Counted from the first letter of the stretch, positions 53,693-63,091 are shown. The stretch is 64,000 nucleotides of DNA from an uncultured Bacilli bacterium (GCA_934101185.1 CAKOQD010000001.1:1-64000), one strand, 5' to 3'. A program made the numbers and translations. The notes: a model not told the origin generated them from the sequence alone.

Positions 53693-55165
53693 TCAACTGA
53701 TACTAAGTTGATATGGTTTTTGAGAAGTCCCTTCTCCACCTGAAATCTTTACGTTAGATGACAGATAAAGGACTGGGCGCACGGCATGCTCGTAGCCGTT
53801 AACGCTGCTGAGGTCATAGACATAGCAATTCGAACGCACATCGAAAACGTTGAAGGAATTACCTGAAACCTGCGGAAGCAACCATTCATCTTGTGATTTA
53901 TCTAACCAATTATTTGTTGTTTTGCAACTTGCTGAACCAGAATAATCAATTAAGTTACTTGTGCATTCTTTTGATGCTGCATATCCATAATCACTTGCAT
54001 ACATTATTGCTATCTTTTTATTTGCATAATTTTGCATTATTGGATTTGTGTCATAGTAATAGCCTGTTCTATTTGCTTCATTCTTTCTTTCATATTGCCA
54101 CATTATATCTGATGTTATATTTGAATTACCATATCCTCCAAGATAATATTTTGCTGTTCCTATCATATTCTTAACATTAGTACTTAATGTATTATAGTAA
54201 TCATTATTTAAATATGTATTTAATGTTGCAATTGTCCAATCATTTGTACCATTTTCATTCCAATACTTATTTCCTATTGAGGTATCTTTTATTATTTTTA
54301 TTCTATTTTCTACATTACCATTTGTATCTTCGGTTGGTATTATTCCAATTATTCTCCATGTTTCATTATTAAATGTTACATAGTTTTTTACTACTGAGTC
54401 TCCTCCACGATATCTATATTCAGTTGCAAATTTATTATCTACTTGTAATGTATTATCTATCTCATGTGTTACTAATTCTAATCCATCTGTTCCCACTTTG
54501 GATTTAGCAAAAGTAAGCGCAGGTTCTACTAAATCAGTAGTAACACCAATATTAAATTGATATCCACCAGACATACCAGATATATTTACACCATCTTCAG
54601 TTTTATCAACAATTGGATTAGTTTCTTCTTGTAATACTGCATCTTGTGATAACCATGCTCTAAGTCTATAAGTACTAGTTTTAGTAGTTTTAGTATTTGT
54701 TGTAAAATTAAATGTTTGATTACCAACTACTTTGCCACCATAAAATCTTTCTAAACTATCTATAGTAGCAACATCCACTACTACTGTCTCACTATTATTC
54801 TCAACTTTAGTTAAATACACTTTAACATACTTAGAATCAACACTATTCCCACTTGCTTTAGGACTCAAATATATATAATATTTTAAATCCATCACAACAT
54901 TTGAAGTCCCTTCTACTGTAAAATCATAATAAGTAGTTTGAGCTTTACCATCAGTATCACTCATCGGAGTACCACTAATAGAAATATCTTTATTACCTTC
55001 AACTAATCTTAAAGAAACCTCTTGATCATTTACTATTCCTAGATTTTGCACCCCTAACAGATCAACTTTATCAAAAGCATAAGTACCTACTGCTATTAAA
55101 ATAAATAAAACTAATAAAGCAGGCACCATCTTAATAACTTGTTCTTTATTCATACTCTTATTCAC
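53693..55165 (-). CDS. third variable protein: TasA-like anchor with a different lectin-like C-terminus (copy C)
   Basis: 490 residues from the GTG at 55165 (GGGAG eight bases upstream; ATG at 55153 is too far). Helix about 12-30 ending GTYAF, then a TasA-like beta domain (YYDFTVEGTSNVVMDLKYYIYL, YRLRAWLSQDA). The second half (about 255-490) has YRYRGGDSVVKNYVTFNNETWRIIGI, as in DUF6273-like proteins of gut Firmicutes, and ends DEWLLPQVSG...HAVRPVLYLSSNVKISGG. The segment 53760-53880 is GC-rich (33 of 60 bases at 53761-53820) and NNC-rich (tcc, ttc, aac, tgc, gtc, gac, ctc, agc, ggc, tac), again like a DGR variable region but of another type than copies A and B. Stop TGA. Confidence 0.75.
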   Translation of the reverse strand: MNKSMNKEQVIKMVPALLVLFILIAVGTYAFDKVDLLGVQNLGIVNDQEVSLRLVEGNKDISISGTPMSDTDGKAQTTYYDFTVEGTSNVVMDLKYYIYLSPKASGNSVDSKYVKVYLTKVENNSETVVVDVATIDSLERFYGGKVVGNQTFNFTTNTKTTKTSTYRLRAWLSQDAVLQEETNPIVDKTEDGVNISGMSGGYQFNIGVTTDLVEPALTFAKSKVGTDGLELVTHEIDNTLQVDNKFATEYRYRGGDSVVKNYVTFNNETWRIIGIIPTEDTNGNVENRIKIIKDTSIGNKYWNENGTNDWTIATLNTYLNNDYYNTLSTNVKNMIGTAKYYLGGYGNSNITSDIMWQYERKNEANRTGYYYDTNPIMQNYANKKIAIMYASDYGYAASKECTSNLIDYSGSASCKTTNNWLDKSQDEWLLPQVSGNSFNVFDVRSNCYVYDLSSVNGYEHAVRPVLYLSSNVKISGGEGTSQKPYQLSIS

Positions 55166-55217
55166 AAGTATCACTCCCTAGCATTCTATACTATACATAT
55201 TGATTATATCAATAAAT

Positions 55218-55245
55218 AAAAAAAAAATAAAGTACTTTACTTTAT
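55218..55245 (-). terminator. terminator of the transglutaminase-like gene
   Basis: AATAAAGTA and TACTTTATT flank AAG and run into nine T on the minus strand; the stop codon lies in the stem. Confidence 0.75.
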
Positions 55246-56517
55246 TTCCTTAATTTTTTTATCAATTTCTTCATCAAACAAGAAATCATCACTACCAAAT
55301 TGTAATACAAATATCAATAATTTCTTTGCATCTTTAAGTCTAGCATACATATTCTTATACCTTCTAAAAACAATATTAGTAACTTCATCAACACTATACC
55401 CATCAATCATACCAATTTCTTCTTCAACTTGTTTAACATTAAATAATAAATTCATAAATTTATTAAAATCAACTTCTCTAGATAATAATCTCTTATATTT
55501 ATTAACACATTTCTTATTCTTTTCTAAATCAAACATGCTAGAATAATCATTCTTCTTGCCACACATTCTATTCAAATAAGAAATAGTCTTATTAAGATTA
55601 CCATAATCAATTAATTCCATATCATCTAAATCTTTATTACTAGTATCAAGCAAAGTATAAACATCATGATTACCTAAACTACTAGCATCAATATACTCAT
55701 CTCCAAAGCATTTTTTAAAGTAAGAAACACTTTGTAAAAAATAATCATAATTATTAACATAATTATTATTCTTTTTACAATCATAAGTAGGATCAAACAT
55801 ATAAATACCATTAACACCATATTTCTTATCATTTACATACATAATACTTCTTTGATGTCTAGTAATTCTATTATTATGATCTAAAATAACAGGATAACTC
55901 TTTATACCAAGCTCATTTAATAAATAATTAAAATAATTACTAAAACCAGCACAAACACAGCCATCACCAAGCACTACATTATGCACTGCTCTAGTAAGAG
56001 AAGGATCATCAAAAGACTTCTTCTTATACTCATTAGCCTTAACAATATCATATACCACCATTACAGTTTCAAGCTCTGAAAGATTAAGACTTTTTATGGT
56101 GTGAACAAGACTATTTATTTTAGATATCATATTCTTATAGTCCTTAACACTTGCATTCTCAGAACTAAATTGATAATTTATATAAACATTACTTACCTCA
56201 TTTTCATTCAATGAAGATATAAAATTAAAAACTTTTTCAGTATTACTAGCTTTAATAACAATATCTATATTTTTAATCCTATCAATAAATTCCTTTAATA
56301 AATTAAAATTATCAATTGTATCAATGTCTATAAAAATATGATCGTTCTCACTTACATAACAAGAAAGAAATGAATTATTTAAATCATAAATTTTTTCCTT
56401 ATAAGAAGCATACAAACAATTTAAATACTCTTCATTATATTTATCTAAAATATAACAATCTTCAAGCCCATCAAAAAATACAACTAATTTATTATTTTTT
56501 TCACTTAATACCAACAT
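55237..56517 (-). CDS. transglutaminase-like superfamily protein
   Basis: 426 residues, start after GGGGGAG. The core is GDGCVCAGFSNYFNYLLNELGIKSYPV (Cys near 190), HQRSIMYVND (His near 229) and YMFDPTYD (Asp near 246), the Cys-His-Asp order of transglutaminase-like cysteine peptidases. No signal peptide is evident, so it is probably cytoplasmic. The N-terminal 140 residues and the helical C-terminal 150 are unassigned. It lies after ftsZ but is separated from it by a strong terminator. Confidence 0.75.
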   Translation of the reverse strand: MLVLSEKNNKLVVFFDGLEDCYILDKYNEEYLNCLYASYKEKIYDLNNSFLSCYVSENDHIFIDIDTIDNFNLLKEFIDRIKNIDIVIKASNTEKVFNFISSLNENEVSNVYINYQFSSENASVKDYKNMISKINSLVHTIKSLNLSELETVMVVYDIVKANEYKKKSFDDPSLTRAVHNVVLGDGCVCAGFSNYFNYLLNELGIKSYPVILDHNNRITRHQRSIMYVNDKKYGVNGIYMFDPTYDCKKNNNYVNNYDYFLQSVSYFKKCFGDEYIDASSLGNHDVYTLLDTSNKDLDDMELIDYGNLNKTISYLNRMCGKKNDYSSMFDLEKNKKCVNKYKRLLSREVDFNKFMNLLFNVKQVEEEIGMIDGYSVDEVTNIVFRRYKNMYARLKDAKKLLIFVLQFGSDDFLFDEEIDKKIKEIK

Positions 56518-56563
56518 AATACTCCCCCATAAAACTGCTTTAGTATAACATAATATTAGTAAA

Positions 56564-56590
56564 AAGTAAAGAACCTCAAAAGAGGTTCTT
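56564..56590 (-). terminator. terminator of ftsAZ
   Basis: AAGAACCTC and GAGGTTCTT form a nine-base stem with an AAAA loop; TTACTTTTT follows on the minus strand. Confidence 0.85.
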
Positions 56591-56595
56591 AATAA

Positions 56596-57684
56596 CTAAA
56601 AGTTTTTATGCATAAAAGTAGGTATTTCTATCTCAGTAGGTTCAAAACTACTTGAAGAACTATCTTCATCATCATCTAAATCATATCTATTTTCTGATCT
56701 TTTACTAGTTTGATTAATTTGATTATATAAAGGTTGTTTATTTGACTTCTTATCAAAACCTGTAGCAATTACAGTAACAATAACTTCATCAGTTAAGTTT
56801 TCATTTATAACAGAACCAAATATAGCATTAATATCCGTATTAGCAGCAGCACGTACCACCTCAGCAGCTTGTTCTGCTTCAAATAATGTTAAATTAGCAC
56901 CACCAGTAATATTTATAATAGCATCAGTTGCTCCATGAATAGATGTTTCCAAAAGAGGAGATGACACCGCTTGCTTAGCAGCCTCAATAGCCCTATCTTC
57001 ACCCATACCAATACCAATACCAATAATAGCATTACCAGATTTTTCCATAACAGATCTAATATCTGCAAAATCTAGGTTAACTAACCCTACTACTGCAATT
57101 AAGTCTGAAATAGATTGTACACCACGAAGAAGTACATTATCAACTTCTTTAAATGCATCAAGCATTGAAGTAGATTTATCTATAATTTCCCTTAATCTAT
57201 CATTAGGAATAACTATTAAAGTATCAACACTCTTCTTTAATTCTTCTATTCCTGCCAAAGCATTATCCATTCTTCTTTTACCCTCAAAAGAGAAAGGACG
57301 TGTAACAATAGCAACTGTTAAAGCACCTAAGTTTTGTGATATTTCAGCAATAACTGGAGCAGCACCTGTACCAGTTCCTCCACCCATACCACAAGTAATA
57401 AATACCATATCAGCACCCTTTAATGCTTCTTCTATTTCCTTTTTAGCCTTAATCGCAGTTTCCTTACCTATTTCTGGTTTAGCCCCAGCACCAAGTCCAT
57501 GACCTAATTGAATCTTAATATCTGCTTTTGATGCATTTAAAACTTGAGCATCAGTATTAACAACAATAAACTCAACCCCACGAACTCCTGCTTCAATCAT
57601 TCGGTTAATAGCATTACCACCGCCACCACCGACTCCTACTACTTTTATTTTTGCTAATTGGTCAACCATCGACATATCAAACAT
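56596..57684 (-). CDS. ftsZ: cell division protein FtsZ
   Basis: 362 residues, tubulin-like GTPase that forms the division ring. [17 protein letters not shown] near the start, the GTP-binding [14 protein letters not shown] (about 105), NDRLREI and the T7 loop region [11 protein letters not shown] are all present. The C-terminus has a short acidic linker and a terminal [12 protein letters not shown] in place of the usual conserved peptide. RBS AAGGAG; twelve bases after ftsA. Confidence 0.98.
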   Translation of the reverse strand: MFDMSMVDQLAKIKVVGVGGGGGNAINRMIEAGVRGVEFIVVNTDAQVLNASKADIKIQLGHGLGAGAKPEIGKETAIKAKKEIEEALKGADMVFITCGMGGGTGTGAAPVIAEISQNLGALTVAIVTRPFSFEGKRRMDNALAGIEELKKSVDTLIVIPNDRLREIIDKSTSMLDAFKEVDNVLLRGVQSISDLIAVVGLVNLDFADIRSVMEKSGNAIIGIGIGMGEDRAIEAAKQAVSSPLLETSIHGATDAIINITGGANLTLFEAEQAAEVVRAAANTDINAIFGSVINENLTDEVIVTVIATGFDKKSNKQPLYNQINQTSKRSENRYDLDDDEDSSSSSFEPTEIEIPTFMHKNF

Positions 57685-57696
57685 AACATCATCTCC

Positions 57697-58923
57697 TTAA
57701 TCAAATATTTTAAATATTTTACCTAACACACTACCTGCCCCTATTTTTCTACGTACTTGTGTCAATTCATTTATCTTTTCTTCACTAAACATCGTATAAT
57801 CTTTTTCTCTTAAATTAAGTTTTTCATTAAAATACTTAACAGAACCATATACAGTAGAATACTTATTATTTCTAATTCCAATAACAGAAAGTGATAAAAC
57901 ACTACTATGTCTACCATACAATTCTTCAACTAAGGAACTAAATCCCAACATAGAAGTAATTCCCCCAGTTACTATTATATAATTAATTTCACGTTTTGTT
58001 AAGTTATTTATCTCATTTTTTATACTTTTTAACATTTCCACTAACTTTGTCTCCACTAATTCTGCTAATTGATACTGATTAATAGACACTTCATTTCCCA
58101 CTCTATTAACAAACTCATAAGTTTCCTCTCCATCAGCATACTTCCTACTAGCAACTGCAAAAGTATTCTTAATCTTAATAGCTTCACTATCTTCAATCTT
58201 ATAATTAAATATAAGCTCCTTATCAATCATACTAGAACCAATCGGTATAATATTCTCACTCATTATTATACCCTTATTAAATATTGAAACAACACTCTTA
58301 TCCTCTCCAATATTTACAATAGCACCAACTCTTTCATCCAATTCTTTATTCTTAACAGAATAATAATCCCCAATCGAAGAAATAACTATATCAACTACTT
58401 TAATATTCAAACTCTCTATAATACTAATAACAGAATAAACATTCTTCTTAGGAACATAACAAACTATATTCTTAGACTCTAAACACTTACCAGAAAGACC
58501 CAAAGGATTCTTAACCTTCTTAGACTCATCAATTCTAAACTCTATTGGTGAAACATTAGCAACTTCCATACCAGCAACTTTTTCTTCTTTTAAAGCATTC
58601 TCCATACAATCAAAAATTATATCACCAGTAATCATATCATCATGAACATTTACTTTTCCATGCCTCATACATATTTCCATATTATTCGAAGGAACAATAG
58701 CAATAGTCTCTTCAATCTTAACACCAAGTTTACTTTCATTATCCTTTATAGCCTTCTTAATAGAAGAACTAACTAAATTAGCATCCACTATTAAACCTTG
58801 CTTAACACCAGTTGATTTAACCGAAGAACTTGCAAGCACATTAAACCTATCGTTAAACTCTTCAACAGTAACGACCTTTATCTCATTAGTGCCAATATCA
58901 ATACTTGTAAATATCTTTCTCAT
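57697..58923 (-). CDS. ftsA: cell division protein FtsA
   Basis: 408 residues from the ATG at 58923, with GAGGG at proper distance; ATG at 58929 is too close. Actin-like ATPase: IFTSIDIGTNEIKVVTVEE (phosphate 1), the 1C insertion typical of FtsA, IVNIGEDKSVVSIF (phosphate 2) and IIVTGGITSMLGF (adenosine). It anchors FtsZ to the membrane. The C-terminal IGAGSVLGKIFKIFD could be the amphipathic membrane anchor. Confidence 0.95.
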   Translation of the reverse strand: MRKIFTSIDIGTNEIKVVTVEEFNDRFNVLASSSVKSTGVKQGLIVDANLVSSSIKKAIKDNESKLGVKIEETIAIVPSNNMEICMRHGKVNVHDDMITGDIIFDCMENALKEEKVAGMEVANVSPIEFRIDESKKVKNPLGLSGKCLESKNIVCYVPKKNVYSVISIIESLNIKVVDIVISSIGDYYSVKNKELDERVGAIVNIGEDKSVVSIFNKGIIMSENIIPIGSSMIDKELIFNYKIEDSEAIKIKNTFAVASRKYADGEETYEFVNRVGNEVSINQYQLAELVETKLVEMLKSIKNEINNLTKREINYIIVTGGITSMLGFSSLVEELYGRHSSVLSLSVIGIRNNKYSTVYGSVKYFNEKLNLREKDYTMFSEEKINELTQVRRKIGAGSVLGKIFKIFD

Positions 58924-58997
58924 AAACATCCCTCAATATCTTAATAAAATTATACAATAAACAAATTAAAACTTCAAGAAAAATAAAACAAAGTAAT

Positions 58998-59019
58998 CAA
59001 AAAAGGACTTAAGCCCTTT
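58998..59019 (-). terminator. terminator of trxA
   Basis: On the minus strand AAGGGCTTAAGTCCTT followed by TTTTGATT. It overlaps the stop codon of trxA. Confidence 0.65.
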
Positions 59020-59305
59020 CTAATTCATCTTTTAATTCATCATATCCCATAAAACCAATCATTTGCTTAACAACCTTACCATTCTTAAAAATAATTAAAG
59101 TAGGAACAGACATAATACCATATTCTTTAGCAAGATCAAAATGCTTATCAACATCAACCTTAACTATTTCAAAAGAATCTCCAAGTCTTTCTAAAACAGG
59201 TGTAAGCATCTTACATGGACCACACCATTCTGCATAAAAATCCACTAAAACCTTATCTTGATTAATAATTTCATTAAAACTTTCATTTTCTAAATACTTT
59301 AACAT
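59009..59305 (-). CDS. trxA: thioredoxin
   Basis: 98 residues, cytoplasmic. DFYAEWCGPCKMLTPVLERL with the active site WCGPC, SVPTLIIFKNGKVV with the cis-proline, and a normal C-terminal helix. General protein-disulfide reductant. RBS AAGGAGG; 11 bases after the CvpA-type gene. Confidence 0.97.
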   Translation of the reverse strand: MLKYLENESFNEIINQDKVLVDFYAEWCGPCKMLTPVLERLGDSFEIVKVDVDKHFDLAKEYGIMSVPTLIIFKNGKVVKQMIGFMGYDELKDELERA

Positions 59306-59316
59306 ACTATTCCTCC

Positions 59317-60030
59317 TTAACGATATTTATCAACTACCATAGTAATACCAGGTATATTAATCTTTTCCTTTACAATTAACTTATCCATATACTCTACATC
59401 AATAACTTTATACTTTAACATAGCATCAATAGACTTAACATTAAACTTATGAACATCCTTATCTTTTAAATAATCATCCACTAAAACATAAACCTCACTA
59501 ATTACATCATTAGTATCAGATACAACATTAGATAAAACTGGTGAAGAAGATAAAATAGGATCCATAAACTTAGATTCCCCAAGCACTTTAACATCCACTA
59601 TTGGTTGATGTAAAAAGAAAAGTGCAATAAATACTACAACATACCCTTCAACAAGTCCAAGTAAAAAACCTAATATCTTCGAAGGAATACCAAGTATAAT
59701 AGTAAACTTCAAAATCTTTTCAAATATACCAGTAATCTTAACAATTATTCCAAATATTACAGATAATACTACAAACACTAAAATAAACCCAATAAGTTGA
59801 TACATTATTATATTAAGAGAAACAAGCCCCATCATATCTCCACCAAAATCAAAAAATGGCAAATTATAACTCAAAAAATCCGCTACAAAATCCTTAAGAT
59901 AATAAGAAACAACAAATAATAATATTGTACCTATCGTAATAACAGTCTGTTTAAAAAAACCATTCTTTAAACCACCAACACCAAATATTAAAATAATACC
60001 AATTATAAAGGCATCTACAATTCCAATCAC
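59317..60030 (-). CDS. CvpA-family membrane protein
   Basis: 237 residues from a GTG at 60030, preceded by AGGAAGTGG; an in-frame ATG at 60081 has no site. Four membrane helices (about 8-28, 35-55, 80-108, 115-145 in the short form), the first with VDAFIIGIILIFGVGGLKNGFFKQ typical of CvpA/colicin V production family. A roughly 90-residue C-terminal domain follows. Exact function unknown; in an operon with trxA. Confidence 0.8.
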   Translation of the reverse strand: MIGIVDAFIIGIILIFGVGGLKNGFFKQTVITIGTILLFVVSYYLKDFVADFLSYNLPFFDFGGDMMGLVSLNIIMYQLIGFILVFVVLSVIFGIIVKITGIFEKILKFTIILGIPSKILGFLLGLVEGYVVVFIALFFLHQPIVDVKVLGESKFMDPILSSSPVLSNVVSDTNDVISEVYVLVDDYLKDKDVHKFNVKSIDAMLKYKVIDVEYMDKLIVKEKINIPGITMVVDKYR

Positions 60031-60165
60031 ATTACCACTTCCTATAATAATATTATATATTAAAACAATCCAATAATACAAGTAAATTATATAAAACTAA
60101 TGATATATTATTCAAATTATAATATAATATATATATCAAAAAACTTAAAAAAGCGAGTGATTTTT

Positions 60166-60357
60166 ATGAATAACAAAGAACAAAACAAAAAAGATATCCA
60201 AGAAAAAATAAAAAAAGTTGATGGTGCTATGGCACAAGAAGGCATGCCATTAACTAAAGAACTAAAACAAAAACTTTATAATTGCATAATTGGCAAATCT
60301 ACAACTGAAATAGAACGTAAAAAAGTTATAGAAAAATATAGAGGAATCTATGGATAA
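60166..60357 (+). CDS. VbhA-like antitoxin (candidate partner of Fic)
   Basis: 63 residues from the ATG at 60166 (GCGAGTGAT upstream). The sequence VDGAMAQEGMPLTKELKQKL ... GKSTTEIERKKVIEKYRG matches the plan of VbhA antitoxins: an inhibitory helix with (S/T)xxxE(G/N), here AMAQEG with Ala at the Ser position, then L(S/T)xE and a short helical tail. A Fic protein lies 2 kb downstream at 62327. It is not adjacent, which is unusual. Confidence 0.6.
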   Translation: MNNKEQNKKDIQEKIKKVDGAMAQEGMPLTKELKQKLYNCIIGKSTTEIERKKVIEKYRGIYG

Positions 60358-60401
60358 TAAATATAAATATACTTATGAAAGAATACTAATTATTAAAAAA
60401 T

Positions 60402-60428
60402 GAAACTACTAAAAAAGTAGTTTTTATT
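60402..60428 (+). terminator. terminator of the VbhA-like gene
   Basis: AAACTACT and AGTAGTTT form an eight-base stem, followed by TTATTTAT. Confidence 0.75.
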
Positions 60429-60479
60429 TATATATAACAAAACCCACCCAAATAGCATAAAATAATCTAGGTGATTTTA

Positions 60480-61682
60480 ATGAATTATAAAATAGTTATA
60501 GACGCTGGACACGGTGGCGTCGACCCAGGAGCAGTAGCAAACGGTCTCCAAGAAAAAGACTTCACACTAGAAGCAGCCCTTTACATATACAATAGACTAA
60601 ACGAATTAGGAGTCCCAGTAAAAATAACAAGAACAACTGATGAAACACTAGATCGAAAAGAAAGAATAAACAGAATAATGAATGCATTCGGTAATAGATC
60701 AGATGTAATACTTATATCAAATCATATTAATGCTGGCGGAGGAGATGGTGCCGAAGTAGTATATGCCTTAAGAAACGATGATGAACTAGCAACAGATATC
60801 CTAAATGAAATAGCAAAACAAGGCCAAAACATTCGAGGAGCCTATCAAAGAAGACTACCAGAAAACCCTAGTAAAGATTACTACTTCATCATAAGAGACA
60901 CAGGCAACCTACAATCATTATTGTTAGAATATGGCTTTATAGATAGTCCAAAAGACGATGTATACCAATTACAAAACAATCTAGAAGACTATGCTGAAGC
61001 AGTAGTAAAAGCATTAACTAATTACATAAACGTTCCATATACACCACCACAAACAAATAACCAATACATAGTTAAAAAAGGAGATAGTCTATATAGTATT
61101 GCAAATAAATATAATATCAGTGTTGAAGAATTAAAAAATCAAAACAATCTAACTAGTAACATCTTACAAATAGGTCAAAAACTAACCATTCCAAAAACAA
61201 AACAATCTAACTACACAGTATATACAATTCAAAAAGGAGACTCACTATGGAGCATTGCCAATAAATACGGAATAAGCGTAAATGACATTGTACAAGAAAA
61301 CAATCTTGGTACAACCATGCTTACTGTAGGTCAACAAATACTAATCCCAGCAGTAAAAGAAGAACAAAAAGATCAAACAACAAATAAAAATGTATACATA
61401 GTACAAAGTGGAGACTCTCTATGGAGCATTGCTAAAAAGTTTAACATATCTGTTAATGAACTAAAAAATATAAATAATCTATCTACAAATATGTTATCAA
61501 TCGGTCAAAAACTAACAATACCAAAACAAGACAACTATGAAAAATACACAGTTCAAAGCGGAGACAGTCTTTGGAAAATATCTAGACAATACAATGTATC
61601 AGTAGAAGACATAATAAAACTTAACAATCTAACAAACAACACTTTAAAAGTAGGACAAATCTTACTAATACCAAAAAAATAA
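60480..61682 (+). CDS. N-acetylmuramoyl-L-alanine amidase with four LysM repeats
   Basis: 400 residues from the ATG at 60480 (AGGTGAT upstream). Amidase_3 domain about 1-180: KIVIDAGHGGVDPGA, ILISNHINAGGGDG and LLLEYGFIDSPKD give the zinc ligands and the catalytic Glu. Four LysM repeats follow (about 198-242, 251-295, 308-351, 357-400), each with GDSL(Y/W)(S/K)I and a final L(T/L)IPK. No signal peptide is visible. It cuts the lactyl-peptide link of peptidoglycan. CwlD-like enzymes also act in spore cortex, and a SleB-type gene is convergent. Confidence 0.92.
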   Translation: MNYKIVIDAGHGGVDPGAVANGLQEKDFTLEAALYIYNRLNELGVPVKITRTTDETLDRKERINRIMNAFGNRSDVILISNHINAGGGDGAEVVYALRNDDELATDILNEIAKQGQNIRGAYQRRLPENPSKDYYFIIRDTGNLQSLLLEYGFIDSPKDDVYQLQNNLEDYAEAVVKALTNYINVPYTPPQTNNQYIVKKGDSLYSIANKYNISVEELKNQNNLTSNILQIGQKLTIPKTKQSNYTVYTIQKGDSLWSIANKYGISVNDIVQENNLGTTMLTVGQQILIPAVKEEQKDQTTNKNVYIVQSGDSLWSIAKKFNISVNELKNINNLSTNMLSIGQKLTIPKQDNYEKYTVQSGDSLWKISRQYNVSVEDIIKLNNLTNNTLKVGQILLIPKK

Positions 61683-61702
61683 TTCGAAAATGAATTATTT
61701 TT
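61676..61702. terminator. bidirectional terminator between amidase and SleB-type genes
   Basis: AAATAATTC and GAATTATTT flank GAAAAT, with T/A runs on both sides. Confidence 0.75.
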
Positions 61703-62145
61703 TAATGAATCTGTCTACAAACACCAGACTGAGGAATATAAAAACAATGATTTTTATACCTTCCAGAATTCCTTTGTTCATACCAAAGAGCTAAACAATT
61801 CTCATCCTTCTTCGGAGCATAAAACCATAAAGCATTAGTCGCAGGATGATAATACTCCCCTCTTAAAATACGACTAGCAAGACTAAGCTCCTTAGCAGTA
61901 GGATTACCAACAAACAAAGAAGAATTAACTCCTACAAAACCACCAGGACTTTGATATACAACATCAGTAATAGTTCTTATATTTTTAAAAGTTAAACAAT
62001 CAGCAAGAGCACGATTTACAATAACATTACCAACCATTAACATACCAAGATCCCCTTCACCAAGAGCCTCTGCTCTCATAAGTCTAGCAAGAAGATTTTT
62101 CTCTTTAGCAGAATACTTTATTATACTCAAAAACACATCACCCAT
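61702..62145 (-). CDS. SleB/CwlJ-type cell wall hydrolase
   Basis: 147 residues. The Hydrolase_2 pattern is clear: LLARLMRAEALGEGDLGMLMVGNVIVNRAL (catalytic Glu in AEA), VVYQSPGGFVGV, ATNALWFYAP and a C-terminal Cys-containing HCFYIPQSGVC. It lacks the peptidoglycan-binding and signal segments of full SleB. The start is uncertain: GGGTGAT overlaps the first codons, so a TTG at 62130 (giving about 142 residues) is equally likely. Convergent with the LysM amidase. Confidence 0.85.
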   Translation of the reverse strand: MGDVFLSIIKYSAKEKNLLARLMRAEALGEGDLGMLMVGNVIVNRALADCLTFKNIRTITDVVYQSPGGFVGVNSSLFVGNPTAKELSLASRILRGEYYHPATNALWFYAPKKDENCLALWYEQRNSGRYKNHCFYIPQSGVCRQIH

Positions 62146-62214
62146 AAAAATATATGTAATTTTTCAAAAAATAGTTTTATTATTTACATTTATATGATAT
62201 AATTAACTAGACGT

Positions 62215-62288
62215 AGGGGTATAGTTCAATGGTAGAATAACGGTCTCCAAAACCGCTGATGTGGGTTCAACTCCTGCTACCCCTGCCA
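62215..62288 (+). tRNA. trnW: tRNA-Trp (anticodon CCA)
   Basis: Acceptor AGGGGTA (62215-62221) pairs with TACCCCT (62278-62284), followed by G and an encoded CCA. The anticodon loop is CTCCAAA within the CGGT/ACCG stem, and the T-arm has GGGTTCAACTC. Anticodon CCA reads only UGG. TATAAT at 62199-62204 is the likely -10. Confidence 0.97.
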
Positions 62289-62326
62289 TTTTTTTATTTT
62301 GTAATAAAATAAAAATGAGGTGCAAT

Positions 62327-62863
62327 ATGAAAGATATAGATATTAAAAGCTTAGAAAATGCAAAAAAACTATTTTCTAGCAATGACATAGATAAAATAGA
62401 AGTAGGAACCATCAAAGGACTACAACAAATACATAAATACCTATTTAATAATTTATATGATTTTGCAGGAGAAATAAGAAAAACAAACATTTCTAAAGGA
62501 AACTTCAGATTTGCAAACACCCTGTACTTAGAAGAAATTCTAAAAAAAATTGAAACAATGAAAGAAACAACAATAGATGAAATAATAGATAAATACGTTG
62601 AAATGAATATTGCTCACCCATTCCTCGAAGGAAATGGAAGAAGCACTAGAATATGGTTAGATCTAATTCTTAAAAAGAATATTAATAAAATAGTAAACTG
62701 GCAAAACATAGATAAAACACTATATCTACAAGCAATGGAAAGAAGTCCAATAAATACACTAGAAATTAAAACACTAATAAAAGAAAACTTAACAGACGAC
62801 TTTTCATTAGCAAATATATTTAAAGGAATTGAAACATCATATTACTATGAAACTGATGATTAA
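62327..62863 (+). CDS. Fic-family protein (adenylyltransferase)
   Basis: 178 residues from the ATG at 62327 (GAGGTG upstream). The Fic motif [15 protein letters not shown] (about 97) is the full catalytic version HPFxxGNGRxx[19 protein letters not shown] forms the flap region. No inhibitory helix is visible in this protein, so regulation by a separate antitoxin (class I) is expected; the VbhA-like 63-residue protein at 60166 is the best candidate. It follows tRNA-Trp by 38 bases. Confidence 0.9.
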   Translation: MKDIDIKSLENAKKLFSSNDIDKIEVGTIKGLQQIHKYLFNNLYDFAGEIRKTNISKGNFRFANTLYLEEILKKIETMKETTIDEIIDKYVEMNIAHPFLEGNGRSTRIWLDLILKKNINKIVNWQNIDKTLYLQAMERSPINTLEIKTLIKENLTDDFSLANIFKGIETSYYYETDD

Positions 62864-62885
62864 TACACTATAAAAGTGTATTTTT
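62864..62885 (+). terminator. terminator of fic
   Basis: ACACT-ATAAA-AGTGT followed by ATTTTTTTATT. Confidence 0.75.
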
Positions 62886-62889
62886 TTAT

Positions 62890-62961
62890 TACAAAAAAAG
62901 AGACCAAAGTCTCATAATAACTTAATATGGAGCGATTGATTAAGTTATTTACAACTTAACT
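62890..62961. terminator. hairpins in the gap after fic
   Basis: GAGAC-CAAA-GTCTC is followed by TTTTTTT on the minus strand (minus-strand terminator with no upstream minus gene in the window), and TTAAGTT-ATTTAC-AACTTAA lies at 62942-62961. The rest of the gap to 63091 is AT-rich, with promoter-like sequence before the next gene. Confidence 0.5.
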
Positions 62962-63091
62962 ATCACAATTAGGAATTAATACAATTTGTATCAATTTCTA
63001 TATACATCTTACCACAATTTTATTTAAATTTTTATTAATTATGTTAAATTGGTCAAATTATATGATAAAATGGTATTGTAGGTGATAATAG

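Noticed and set aside
62203..62520. A minus-strand frame across tRNA-Trp and the start of fic
   Set aside because: It covers a tRNA and is antisense to a well supported Fic gene.
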